This document shows, piece after piece, positions 1 to 8,324 of a stretch of DNA of 64,000 nt. Position 1 is the first letter of the stretch, and every line of letters starts with the position of its first letter. Below the pieces are notes generated by a model, which was not told where the DNA came from, made no database searches, and saw nothing but the letters and a program-made list of their open reading frames with translations. This stretch comes from CAVQWT01 sp963717705 (GTDB taxonomy: Bacteria; Pseudomonadota; Gammaproteobacteria; Burkholderiales; Casimicrobiaceae). The position numbers and the translations under genes were made by a program. The stretch is from assembly GCA_963717705.1 (NCBI GenBank), contig CAVQWT010000005.1, positions 558,001 through 622,000 of the forward strand, read 5' to 3'.

Positions 1-516
1 AAGGTGGTCGTGGTGCGTCGACTCGCGCGACGCGAGGCCGACCGCCACGTTGTGCGCGGCAGTGGCGTTGGGCGTGGTCAGGATGAGCGTGCAGCCACGC
101 AGGCGCTCGATCGACGCCAGCGACTGGAGGAACTGCAGCGGATTCGGCAGGTGCTCGATCAGTTCGCCGGCGACGACGACTTCGGGCGCGAAATCGAGCG
201 CCGCCAACACTCCGTCGAGGTTGCCGACGTCGCCGCGCACGATCTTCGCGTTCGCCGCGGTGACCAGTCCGGGCTCGGGGACCTGCGGCGAGCTGTCGAC
301 GCCGACGACTCGCGTCGCGACTTGCGCGATCGACTCGTGCAGCCAGGTGCCGCGGCCGCGCTTGGCGTCGACGGCGGTTTCGTCCATCGCGCCGAGGTCG
401 AGGACAGACTTGCCGCGGCACTGCGCGACGACGAAGGGGATCCGGTCGACCGGGCGCGGCACCCGCAGGCGTTCGAGCGGCTCGTAACGCAGGTCCATTG
501 GCACCGGCATCGGCAT
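1..516 (-). CDS. class I SAM-dependent methyltransferase (partial, C-terminus off the left edge)
   Basis: The minus-strand frame is open from ATG at 516 to the window edge, giving 172 codons. After a short N-terminus it shows a Rossmann-type motif I (VLDLGAMDE, about residue 40), an acidic residue ending beta-2 (GVDSSP), a motif around EVVVAGELIEHLPNP and then LILTTPN. This is the usual layout of Methyltransf_11/23 enzymes. The ATG overlaps the stop of the upstream membrane-protein gene (TGATG), so the two are probably translationally coupled and part of the glycosylation-like cassette behind the pilin gene. The substrate cannot be read from the sequence. A sugar or lipid-linked glycan O-methyltransferase is plausible from the context only. 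The C-terminal part is missing because of the window edge, not because the gene is broken. Confidence 0.75.
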   Translation of the reverse strand, partial: MPMPVPMDLRYEPLERLRVPRPVDRIPFVVAQCRGKSVLDLGAMDETAVDAKRGRGTWLHESIAQVATRVVGVDSSPQVPEPGLVTAANAKIVRGDVGNLDGVLAALDFAPEVVVAGELIEHLPNPLQFLQSLASIERLRGCTLILTTPNATAAHNVAVGLASRESTHHDHL

Positions 517-2600
517 CAGTCCGCGATCCCGCCGAACGCCGATGCGAATCGTTTCGAGCAGTCGATCGGTTGCGGACCGTGCGCCCAATCGGCGGCGGCG
601 CCGATCTCGATCGGATCGCCGCCACGCAGGGAGTTGTAGTACCTGACTTTCCCGTCCTCGATCCACACCTGCATTTCCGTGCCCATCGAGTAGCGTCGCA
701 ACCACTGGGGCGCCTCTTCGGTCACCGGACCCGGGGGGTGGAAGAGGTTCGGACACGCCGCCTCGACTCGATCGAATATCGGCGCGACCGCCTTCGCGCC
801 AGCGGCGTAGGCAAGCGCTTCCTCCGGCGCCGGCAGCAATCGGCAGCTGATGAAGTGGGTCCACTCGCGGGGCTTGCCTGCCTGACGCAGTGGCCCCACG
901 CAGATTCCCCTCGACCCGGAGGAACTCGCAATCGGACGGATCGACCCGAAGCCCGAAGCGGCGCACATGGATCGCCAGCCCCGCCGGGGAGCCGGGCAGC
1001 GTCGCCCGATCGACGGCGCCGGGCGGGAGCGGCATCAGCAGTCGGAGGCGGCCGGCGTTGCGTTCGATCATTGCCTGCGTCCGCGACCCGCCCGGATGAT
1101 CGGGACCGATGACGTGGAAGCCCGCCGTGTTGATCATGCCCGAGTCGGGATGCAGGAATGGCAGCAGACCGCTGCCGGAGAGGAAGGCCACCGACAGGAA
1201 CAGGTGCGGCTCCTGCACCAGGCGCGCGGGAACCTCGACCCTCGCCCAGGGGCCCTCCCACGCGAGACCTTCCCGCTTCAGGTCGGCACCCATGCCAAGT
1301 TGCACCGTCTGTCCGGCGAGCAGCAGCAGCACGAGCACGGTTGTCGCGTCGCGCCAGCGCAGGTAGACCCGTTGGAACACGAGGGCGAGGACCGCGCTTG
1401 CCACGCAGGCCATCGGCAGGAAATAGCGGCTGTTGCCAGACTGCTGCAGCCAAAGGCACCAGGCGAAGGCGAGTCCTGCCAGCAGCCCGCCTAGGACCCG
1501 ATTCGACGCGGCAGCGCCGGCTTGGTCGTTCCCGCACGCAGTCTCGACGACTCGTCGGCGATCGCGCCGGCGCGGCGTCGCCACCAGCGATCGCGCAGCG
1601 CAAGCGCACCCCACACTGCGAGCATCGCGACCAGCGCAGCATAGCGGAGGTCGGGCGCGCTCGGCTCGGTGTGGACCATGGTGCGCGCCGACAGCATCCG
1701 GAACGGCCGCAGCAGGAAATCGGACGCCGATGCGGGGAGGAAGCGCTCGTAGCGCAGCGGCGCCGTCGGAAAGTCCGGCGACGCGAACCACTGATTGAAA
1801 AGCGGCAGGACCGGATTGCCGAAGTGCTGCCAGACGGTCAGCCCCCAGGGGAGCGCAACGGCGACGAACACGACAACGCACGCAAGTCCGTAGCCGAGCG
1901 CGCCACGGGCGCGCCGCATCCACGACCCCGGCAGGAAGACGAGCGCCGGGACGACGGCAGCGGCGTAGATCGCATTCGACAGCTTGAGCGCGGCGGCGAA
2001 TCCGCACAGCGCTCCGGCCAGGACCAGCAGCGCAAGGCGGCCGCTGCGCAACGCATGTGCGAGTGCGAGCCACCCGCCGACGACGAAGACGCCGGTCGAG
2101 ATGTCGGCGATCGGCGTCCCCATCTCGCTGAGCATGATCGGACACGCTGCCGCCAGCACGACACCGAGGAACGCGAACAGCCACGGCGCCGCCCGCGGGC
2201 CGCGCAGCCCCCCCGCGACCCCGATTTCGAACACCTGCCAGAGGATCGTCGCATGGAAAGCCGCGAACGTGACGGCAATCCATAGCGCCGGTGTCCCCGC
2301 CTTCACCATCAAGTACAGCGGCACGTACGCGTACGGACTGAGGTACGACGGCGCGCCCGCCGCGAAGAAATCCTGCGCGAAACGGTCGTTGAATGCGCTG
2401 AACCCCAGGTACAGGTGGTAGTTCAGCGTATCCCAGTGCAGGTCCTTGCCCTGGATAAGCGTCCATCCCAGCACGAACAGCAGCGCCGCGGCGTAGGCAA
2501 ACACACGCCACGCGGTGTCGCTGCGCAAGTCCACTCGCGCCGCTACGGACGTCGGCCCGGCCACCTCGGCGCCGGTCTCGACGCCGGCCTCGGCGCTCAA
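516..2600 (-). pseudogene. polytopic membrane protein, GT-C glycosyltransferase-like, with two compensating frameshifts
   Basis: The product would be about 694 residues, starting at TTG 2600, which overlaps the stop of the GT2 gene (TTGA). The first about 350 residues contain many hydrophobic helices and a lumenal HWDTLNYH-type loop after the first helix, as in GT-C lipid-linked sugar transferases. The C-terminal about 200 residues are soluble and unrecognised. Reading frame is lost twice. The first frame stops at 1491 while clear membrane sequence (VLGGLLAGLAFAWCLWL) continues in another frame from about 1520. Around 905-920, near a CCCC run, the reading moves to a third frame that ends at 516 (RFASAFGGIAD). 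The total length is a multiple of three, so the two indels cancel. Protein-like sequence is preserved throughout, so sequencing error or very recent damage is more likely than old decay. The family call is by architecture only. Confidence 0.6.
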
Positions 2601-3860
2601 CGCCTTTCCCCCGGGCCGGGCAGCGGCCGCAGCGGCTCCACGAAGCTCACGACGAAAGACGCGAACACGATGTCCGCGCCGGCGATCATCAGGGTCACCG
2701 ACGGGATGGCCCAGCGCATCATCGCCGCCGGGTCGAGCGCCGCAAGCTGCGCCCCGAACCAGAGGTCGACGGAGTGGACGGCGAGAACCAGACCGGCGAG
2801 GACGGTGAGGGCGCCGATGACGATGCCGCGCTCGAGGGTAAAGAGCCGCAGGAAGCGCTGCAGCGACGGCGTCATCGGCAGCACGCCGCGGACGTAGCCG
2901 ATCGACCGCGACATCACCGAGAACGCGACCAGTTGAAGGCCGAGGATCGAGGCGCCGGCGGCGTACAGCATCGTGTGGATGTCGAAGCCGACGCCGCGGA
3001 CGACGATCGGGCCGCGCAGGATCGCCGCCTGCGCCAGCAGCCCCACCACGAGCAGCGCCAGTCCCGGATAGAGCAGCAGCCAGCGCGGACTCATCAGCAG
3101 CAGGAACCGCAGGTGCCGCCAGCCGTCCCGCCAGCTGCGCAGGTGCGGCGGCCGCGAACGACCGTCGCGCGACAGCGTCGTCGGTACCTCGGCGATGTGC
3201 AATCCCGCGAGCGTGGCCTTGACCACCATCTCGCTGGCGAACTCCATCCCCGGGGACACCAGTCCGAGACCGGCGACGGCCTGGCGGTCGAAGCCACGCA
3301 GCCCGCAGTGGAAGTCGCGGATCCCGGACCGGAACAGCACGCGGCCGATGAAACTCAGCACCGGGTTGCCCAGGAATCGATGCAGCGGCGGCATCGCACC
3401 GGGAGCGATGCCGCCGGCGAAGCGGTTGCCCATCACCAGCTGGTCGCCCTTGCGCAGGCGATCGACGAAGGCGTCGAGCCGGCTGAAATCGTAGCTGTCG
3501 TCGGCGTCGCCCATGATCACGTAGCGGCCGCGCGCCGCCCCGATCCCGGCGATCAGCGCGGCGCCGTATCCGCGCATGGCCACCGGCACGACCCGGCGCG
3601 CCCGCCGCTTCGGCGAGGCGCTGCGAGCCGTCGGTCGAACCGTTGTCGGCGACGACGACTTCGCCGGCGATGCCCGCCCGCCGCAGGAACGCCTGCGCCT
3701 TGCCGACGCAGACCTCGACCGTCTCCGCCTCGTCGAGGCAGGGCATCAGCACGGTCAGTTCGACGTCGGCGGCGCGCGGCGACGGCGCCGCGGCAGGCGC
3801 TGTGGTCGCGGCGTTCGCCAGTGGCGCGTTCAAAAGGGTCGTATCCACGGGTTGGGTCAA
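2597..3860 (-). pseudogene. family 2 glycosyltransferase, polyprenyl-phosphate sugar synthase type, one frameshift
   Basis: The N-terminal frame (TTG 3860, or GTG 3848) has the GT-A start LTVLMPCLDEAETVEVC and VVADNGSTDGS, which is the nucleotide-sugar binding region of GT2 enzymes. At about 3590-3610 the frame changes, and the rest (RGYGAALIAGIGAARG, then MGDADDSYDFS with the DxD metal-binding motif, then GNRFAGG) reads in a second frame to 2597. The C-terminal about 130 residues hold several membrane helices, as in dolichol-phosphate-mannose synthase relatives that carry a membrane anchor or GtrA-like part. The 1264-nt length is 3n+1, consistent with one inserted base. It lies directly downstream of the pilin gene and overlaps the next gene. 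The expected role is to load a sugar onto a polyprenyl phosphate at the inner face of the membrane. The donor sugar is unknown. Confidence 0.75.
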
Positions 3861-3965
3861 CTTGGCGTCATGGTACTTGCGATCGGCGCATCCCGTCCTG
3901 AATCGTCGGCGTTGCGCTGGCGCAACACCTCGCCCAGCCCCGTCGAATCTGGGGCGACCGAAACG

Positions 3966-3992
3966 AAAAAGCGGGGCGCCTTCGCGCCCCGC
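3966..3992 (-). terminator. intrinsic terminator of the pilin gene
   Basis: On the minus strand a perfect 9-bp stem GCGGGGCGC/GCGCCCCGC with a GAAG loop (3971-3992) is followed directly by five T (3970-3966). It lies about 45 nt after the pilin stop codon and before the GT2 gene. It would make pilA mostly monocistronic, with read-through into the glycosyltransferases. Confidence 0.85.
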
Positions 3993-4035
3993 TTCCTTGT
4001 TGACCGACCCGGCATCGAGCCGGGCCTGTCATGCG

Positions 4036-4470
4036 TTACTGACGCAGGTTGGCGGGCAGGCAACGCTCTTCGCCGCCCCAGTGCGGTGCGCGCCCAGGTG
4101 ACCGAACCGTTCCGGTCCGTCGGCGTGAGCTCAGCGTCGGCGTCGCGCTTCCGCAGGTGGTCGCGCTCAATCCAGCGTAGAGGATGTCGATCGCGCCGTT
4201 CGCGACGGTGACCGAGGTGACGTTGTTGCCCCTGATGTCAGTGGCAGCGGCAATCCCCGCCATGGCATTGTCAGCCGGGAAGCCGGCCTGCGAGCTGTAG
4301 TACTCCGCGACCGCCGTCTTGGCGCCGGCGGCGAGCTGCAGGCCTTCGCCGACCTTCGCACGGTTGGTGTATTCCGCGTACTGCGGGATGGCGATGGCCG
4401 CCAGGATGCCGATGATCGCGACAACAATCATCAGTTCGATCAGGGTGAAACCTTGTTGAACGCGCTTCAT
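4036..4470 (-). CDS. pilA: type IV major pilin (PilA), 3' part with compensating frameshifts
   Basis: This is the major subunit of type IV pili. The prepilin leader MKRVQQG is followed by the processed N-terminus FTLIELMIVVAIIGILAA, with Glu at +5, cleaved and methylated by PilD. The globular part contains the expected features (YTNRAKVGEGL, an AVAEYYSS stretch) and ends CLPANLRQ, the usual betaproteobacterial pilin tail. Between about 4135 and 4076 the given frame is poor (SSRRRTGTVRS), whereas the neighbouring frame reads LTPTDRNGSVTWA, the conserved strand before the C-terminal loop. Two opposite single-base indels therefore seem to flank this stretch. They change about 20 residues but restore the end. 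The gene has a sigma-54 promoter upstream and an intrinsic terminator downstream. Confidence 0.9.
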   Translation of the reverse strand: MKRVQQGFTLIELMIVVAIIGILAAIAIPQYAEYTNRAKVGEGLQLAAGAKTAVAEYYSSQAGFPADNAMAGIAAATDIRGNNVTSVTVANGAIDILYAGLSATTCGSATPTLSSRRRTGTVRSPGRAPHWGGEERCLPANLRQ

Positions 4471-4551
4471 GGTTTAGCTCCGTAGCGTGTGTTGTGGAAG
4501 ACCCGATGCAACCCGAAAAACTACGCATCCAGCGATGCTGGTCCTTCTAAC

Positions 4552-4566
4552 GCAACGGGTGTGCCA
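4552..4566 (-). promoter_or_regulatory. sigma-54 (RpoN) -24/-12 promoter of pilA
   Basis: Minus-strand sequence TGGCAC-ACCCG-TTGC matches the RpoN consensus TGGCAC-N5-TTGC at every conserved base. Transcription would start near 4540, leaving a leader of about 70 nt before the pilin ATG at 4470. In other proteobacteria pilA is driven by RpoN with the PilS/PilR two-component system, which fits. The AT-richer stretch upstream (about 4600-4640) is where an activator could bind, but I see no defined PilR site. The rest of 4471-4757 holds no gene. Confidence 0.92.
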
Positions 4567-4757
4567 GCGTCGAAATCCGCCGGTCGATCGAACGGATGAT
4601 CGCCATAACGCTATGTTTCATAGAAGTTTTTGCTGATCTCCAGGAAGAAGGGCCGGCGACGAGCGGTCGGCACCGCCCCCGACCCCGATGCCAGCCCGAC
4701 GGGCATCGGCTGACGCTTGGCGGCGAGGTGACGCTGCGCGTCAGTCGCGGCGCTGCC

Positions 4758-5681
4758 TCAGGCTGCCGGCGCCACCAGCTCCAGCGAGACACCGCCGAGC
4801 TCGATCCGGTCGCCGACCGCGACGGGGGCCCCTTCGGCAGGGACGGGCGCGCCGTTGACGGTCGCCGGCCCGCCTTCGACCGGCACCAGCAGCCGTCCGG
4901 CTGCGGTGCGGCGGATCGCGGCGACGGCGCGGCCCGGGCGGCCGATGATCAACTCGTCCTTGGCCAGCGCGACGGTGTGGCCGGCGGCCGGTCCGTTGAG
5001 CACGCGCAGCAGCGGGGGTGCCGGCGCGAATCCGTCGGGGCCGGGGCCGGGCCTGGCACCAGCTTCGCCCGCTCCGCCCGCTCCGCCCGCCGGCGCGCGG
5101 ATGCCGCCCGCGCCGCCACCGGCGGCGCCGTCCCGGCCGCTCGCACCGGCGCCGCCCGGGATCGCGCCCGGTCCCGGCGCATCGAGCAGCGAATCGACGC
5201 TCGCCGACTCCGGCATCGCGTCGAGCTCGGCACCGAGCGCGGCCAGCGCGGGATCGACGGCGGGCGGCGGCGGGCGGCGGTCCTGCCCGGCCGCCTGCAG
5301 CGCCGCGCGCGCCCGCGCGGCGTCGACGCGCTCGGCCAGCAGCCGGATGTCGCGATGGGCGACCTCGGGCGGGTCCGGTTCGAGCTTCTCCGACTCGTCG
5401 GCGAGGTAGATGATCTTCTGCTTGCCGATGTCGATGCGGTCGCGGTCGCGCAGGAAGTGCTTGGCGATCGGCTTGCCGTTGACGAGGGTGCCGTTGGTGC
5501 TGCCGACGTCCTCGAGGAACGAGTCGGCGAGGATGGTGACGACGGCGGCGTGCTCCCCCGAGACGGCCGGGTACGGCAGGCACACGTCGTTGTCGGGGCG
5601 ACGGCCGATGGTGACGCGCTCGCGGTCGAGCTTGACGTCGACGTTGCGACCCTCGGGAAGGAAGACGACGAGCTTGCCCAT
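4758..5681 (-). CDS. FHA-domain protein with two FHA-like regions
   Basis: A 307-residue cytoplasmic protein. Residues about 1-95 form a clear forkhead-associated domain (TIGRRPDNDVCLP, SGEHA, DVGSTNGTLVNG), which binds phosphothreonine. A long Ala/Gly/Pro-rich linker follows, about residues 110-210. The C-terminal about 85 residues (LNGPAAGHTV, IIGRPG, ATVNGAPV, DRIELGG) look like a second, degenerate FHA fold lacking the usual binding residues. The start ATG at 5681 lies 8 nt after the stop of the PP2C phosphatase gene on the same strand, so the two form an operon. FHA/PP2C pairs usually work with a Ser/Thr kinase, for example in type VI secretion or cell-envelope signalling. No kinase lies in this window. 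Confidence 0.85.
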   Translation of the reverse strand: MGKLVVFLPEGRNVDVKLDRERVTIGRRPDNDVCLPYPAVSGEHAAVVTILADSFLEDVGSTNGTLVNGKPIAKHFLRDRDRIDIGKQKIIYLADESEKLEPDPPEVAHRDIRLLAERVDAARARAALQAAGQDRRPPPPAVDPALAALGAELDAMPESASVDSLLDAPGPGAIPGGAGASGRDGAAGGGAGGIRAPAGGAGGAGEAGARPGPGPDGFAPAPPLLRVLNGPAAGHTVALAKDELIIGRPGRAVAAIRRTAAGRLLVPVEGGPATVNGAPVPAEGAPVAVGDRIELGGVSLELVAPAA

Positions 5682-5689
5682 GGCCGCGG

Positions 5690-6526
5690 TCAGCCCGCCT
5701 TCTTCTTCGCCAGCCAGCGCTGCGCCCAGCCCGACGTCGGCAGGAACTCCGGCGGCACGCGGACCAGGATGACCGAGATGTTGTCGCGGCCGCCGTTGCG
5801 GTTGGCGACGTCGATCAGCTCGGCGGCCGCCTCGGCCAGGTCGGCGCGCTTGTCCTCGATGATCGTGTGGATGGCGTCGGGCTCGACCATGTCGGTGAGC
5901 CCGTCCGAGTTGAGCAGGTAGATGTCGTTGGCTTCGAGCCGGTACTCGACGATGTCGGCGGGCACGATGGCCTCGATGCCGAGCGCGCGGGTGACGAGGT
6001 TCTTGTTGAGCGAGTACTTGGCCTGCTCGGCCGTCAGCACGCCGCTGTCGATCTGCTCCTGCAGCAGCGAGTGGTCGTGCGTCAGCTGCTCGAACTTCTC
6101 GCCGCGCAGCCGGTAGCAGCGCGAATCGCCGATGTGGCCGATCGACACGCGGTTGCCGCAGAACACCGCGGTGACCAGCGTCGTGCCCATGCCGGCGCAC
6201 TCCGGCCGCGCCTGCGCCGCCTCGTAGATGCCCTTGTTGGCCTGCGCGATCTGCAGCTGCATCAGCAGCGCGCCGTGGGTGAGGCCGCTGGCCGCGTCGA
6301 TCTTCGACAGCTCGCGGCCGGACACCAGGTTGGGCATCATGCCGTTGCTGATCACGTTGACGGCGATGCCGCTCGCCACCTCGCCGGCGTTGTAGCCGCC
6401 CATGCCGTCGGCGAGCACGGCGATGCCGGCGTCGCCGTCGACGAACACGGTGTCCTCGTTGTGCGAGCGGACCATGCCCGGGTGGGACAGGCTGGCGACG
6501 TCGAGCGGGGCGCGGGGCGGCTGCAT
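5690..6526 (-). CDS. PP2C-family serine/threonine protein phosphatase
   Basis: A 278-residue metal-dependent phosphatase of the PPM/PP2C type (Stp1/PrpC-like). The diagnostic motifs occur in order: SHPGMVRSHNEDTV (motif 1), LADGMGGYNAGEVAS (metal-binding DGMGG), IGHIGDSRCYRL, NSDGLTDMV and NGGRDNISVI. It would remove phosphate from Thr/Ser of proteins, probably the ligands recognised by the FHA protein encoded 8 nt downstream. The start ATG 6526 is chosen because the Ser-His-Pro-Gly motif lies about 14 residues in, as usual. Upstream reading frame up to the TerC gene is Pro/Arg-rich and not credible. The call is secure; the pathway is not. Confidence 0.92.
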   Translation of the reverse strand: MQPPRAPLDVASLSHPGMVRSHNEDTVFVDGDAGIAVLADGMGGYNAGEVASGIAVNVISNGMMPNLVSGRELSKIDAASGLTHGALLMQLQIAQANKGIYEAAQARPECAGMGTTLVTAVFCGNRVSIGHIGDSRCYRLRGEKFEQLTHDHSLLQEQIDSGVLTAEQAKYSLNKNLVTRALGIEAIVPADIVEYRLEANDIYLLNSDGLTDMVEPDAIHTIIEDKRADLAEAAAELIDVANRNGGRDNISVILVRVPPEFLPTSGWAQRWLAKKKAG

Positions 6527-6573
6527 CGGGTTCGGGGGTGGACGGTTGAGGGTCGACGCGCAGTTTACCGGCG

Positions 6574-7275
6574 TCAGGCCGTTTCGCGCGAGTTGCGCGC
6601 GGCGGCGTGCCGGTGCAGCAGCCACTTGGCCACCGCGACGACCAGGATCGCCCCCGTCGCCGAGAAGGCGTAGTGCGTCCACGACGGCAGGCCCGCCAGG
6701 TGCGGCGCCGTCAGCGGGTCGGTCGCGATCAGCTCGCCCGCGATCCAGCCCAGCAGCGCGCCGCCCAGCACGATGATCGCCGGGAAGCGGTCCAGCGCGC
6801 TCAGGACGAGCTTGCTGCCGACGACGACCAGAGGAATGCTGACCAGCAGGCCGAACACCAGCAGCATGAAATTCCCCTTGGCCGCGCCGGCGACCCCGAT
6901 GACGTTGTCCAGGCTCATCACGAAGTCGGCGATGATCACCGTCCGGATGGCGCCGGACAGGCTGGCGCTGCCCTCGATCTCGTGCCCTTCCTCCTCGGAC
7001 GGGCCGATCAGCTTGATGCCGATCCACAGCAGCGCGAGGCCGCCGACCAGCTTGAGGCCGGGCAGCGTCAGCAAGGTCGCGGCAAACGCGGTGAGCGCGA
7101 CGCGCAGCCCGATGGCGCCGGCCACGCCCCAGAAAATGCCCTTTCTGCGCAGGTCCGGCGGCAGGTTGCGGCACGCCAGCGCGATGACCACCGCGTTGTC
7201 CCCGGCGAGCAGGATGTCGATGACGATGATCTGGACGACGGCCACCCAGAACTGCGGGGTCGCGAGCTGCTCCAT
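6574..7275 (-). CDS. TerC/YjbE-family integral membrane protein
   Basis: A 233-residue protein with seven or so hydrophobic helices and the two family signatures LLAGDNAVVIALA and SLDNVIGVAGAAKG, each with the conserved Asp-Asn pair in a membrane helix. A short acidic loop (PSEEEGHEIEG) lies between the helical repeats. TerC relatives are linked to metal-ion (manganese) export during insertion of metalloproteins, and to tellurite resistance in some plasmids. The specific ion here is not determined. ATG 7275 is preferred over TTG 7287 because a GGAGG ribosome site lies 5 nt before it. The gene lies between the PP2C gene and sucD, same strand. Confidence 0.88.
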   Translation of the reverse strand: MEQLATPQFWVAVVQIIVIDILLAGDNAVVIALACRNLPPDLRRKGIFWGVAGAIGLRVALTAFAATLLTLPGLKLVGGLALLWIGIKLIGPSEEEGHEIEGSASLSGAIRTVIIADFVMSLDNVIGVAGAAKGNFMLLVFGLLVSIPLVVVGSKLVLSALDRFPAIIVLGGALLGWIAGELIATDPLTAPHLAGLPSWTHYAFSATGAILVVAVAKWLLHRHAAARNSRETA

Positions 7276-7390
7276 CGACTCCTCCAAGGCGTGCCGGTTC
7301 AGGTGGCCGGCAGGTGATGATCCGGGTCGACTGCGGCGGTCGGCCGGTCGTGGTCCGCGCCGACCGCGGCGACCGGCAGGCAGGTCCGCG

Positions 7391-7412
7391 CCGGCGCTTC
7401 GTCCGGCGCCGG
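7391..7412 (-). terminator. possible hairpin terminator after sucD
   Basis: About 27 nt after the sucD stop, the minus strand has a 7-bp CCGGCGC/GCGCCGG stem with an 8-nt loop. No T-tract follows, so it could be a 3'-end stabiliser or part of a Rho-dependent end rather than a classic terminator. It lies in the 163-nt gap before terC, which otherwise shows nothing I can name. Confidence 0.3.
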
Positions 7413-7438
7413 TCGCGGGGTGCGTTACGTTGACGCGG

Positions 7439-8314
7439 TCAGAGTACGCTCTTCAGCAGCCGGCCCATCTCGGCGGGGTTGCGGGTGACCTTGATGCCGC
7501 AGGCTTCCATGACGGCGAGCTTTTCCTGCGCGGTGCCCTTGCCGCCGGAGATGATCGCACCGGCGTGGCCCATCCGCTTGCCGGCCGGCGCGGTGACGCC
7601 GGCGATGAAGCCGACCACCGGCTTCTTCATGTGCGCCTTCACCCACTCGGCGGCGGCTTCCTCGTCGGTGCCGCCGATCTCGCCGATCATCACCACGGCG
7701 TCGGTCTCGGGGTCGTCGTTGAACAGGCGCAGCACGTCGATGTGCTTGAGGCCGTTGACCGGGTCGCCGCCGATGCCGACGGCGCTCGACTGGCCGAGGC
7801 CCAGCTCGGTCAGCTGGCCGACCGCCTCGTAGGTGAGCGTGCCCGAGCGCGAGATGACGCCGATGCGGCCCTTCTTGTGGATGTGGCCCGGCATGATGCC
7901 GATCTTGAGCTCGTCCGGCGTGATGATGCCGGGGCAGTTGGGGCCGAGCAGCAGCGTCTTCTTCCCCTTCATCCGGTCGCGGGTGCGGATCATGTCGCGC
8001 ACCGGGATGCCCTCGGTGATGCAGACGACGAAGTCGAGCCCGGCGTCGACCGCCTCGTCGATCGCCGCGGCCGCGAACGGCGGCGGCACGTAGATGACGC
8101 TGACGGTGGCGCCGGTGGCCGCCTTCGCGTCCTTGACGGTCCCGTAGATCGGGATGCCCTCGAAGTCCTCGCCGGCCTTCTTCGGGTTGACGCCGGCGAC
8201 GTAGCAGTCCTTGCCGTTCGCGTATTCGCGGCACATCCGCGTGTGGAACTGGCCGGTCTTGCCGGTGATCCCCTGCGTGATGACCTTGGTGTTCTTGTTG
8301 ATCAGGATCGACAT
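7439..8314 (-). CDS. sucD: succinyl-CoA synthetase alpha subunit
   Basis: The 291-residue CoA-binding and catalytic subunit of succinate-CoA ligase (TCA cycle: succinyl-CoA + NDP + Pi to succinate + NTP + CoA). It begins MSILINKNTKVITQGITGKTG with the CoA-binding Rossmann fold, carries SRSGTLTYEAV and IGGDPVNG, and near the end KRMGHAGAIISGGKGTA, which includes the His that is phosphorylated during catalysis. The length equals the family norm. It is encoded 10 nt downstream of sucC on the same strand, the usual betaproteobacterial sucCD order without the 2-oxoglutarate dehydrogenase genes attached. Confidence 0.98.
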   Translation of the reverse strand: MSILINKNTKVITQGITGKTGQFHTRMCREYANGKDCYVAGVNPKKAGEDFEGIPIYGTVKDAKAATGATVSVIYVPPPFAAAAIDEAVDAGLDFVVCITEGIPVRDMIRTRDRMKGKKTLLLGPNCPGIITPDELKIGIMPGHIHKKGRIGVISRSGTLTYEAVGQLTELGLGQSSAVGIGGDPVNGLKHIDVLRLFNDDPETDAVVMIGEIGGTDEEAAAEWVKAHMKKPVVGFIAGVTAPAGKRMGHAGAIISGGKGTAQEKLAVMEACGIKVTRNPAEMGRLLKSVL

Positions 8315-8324
8315 CGCGTTGTCC

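Noticed and set aside
3857..4063. Small minus-strand frame in the pilA/GT2 gap
   Set aside because: It covers the pilA terminator hairpin and has no ribosome site or recognisable product.
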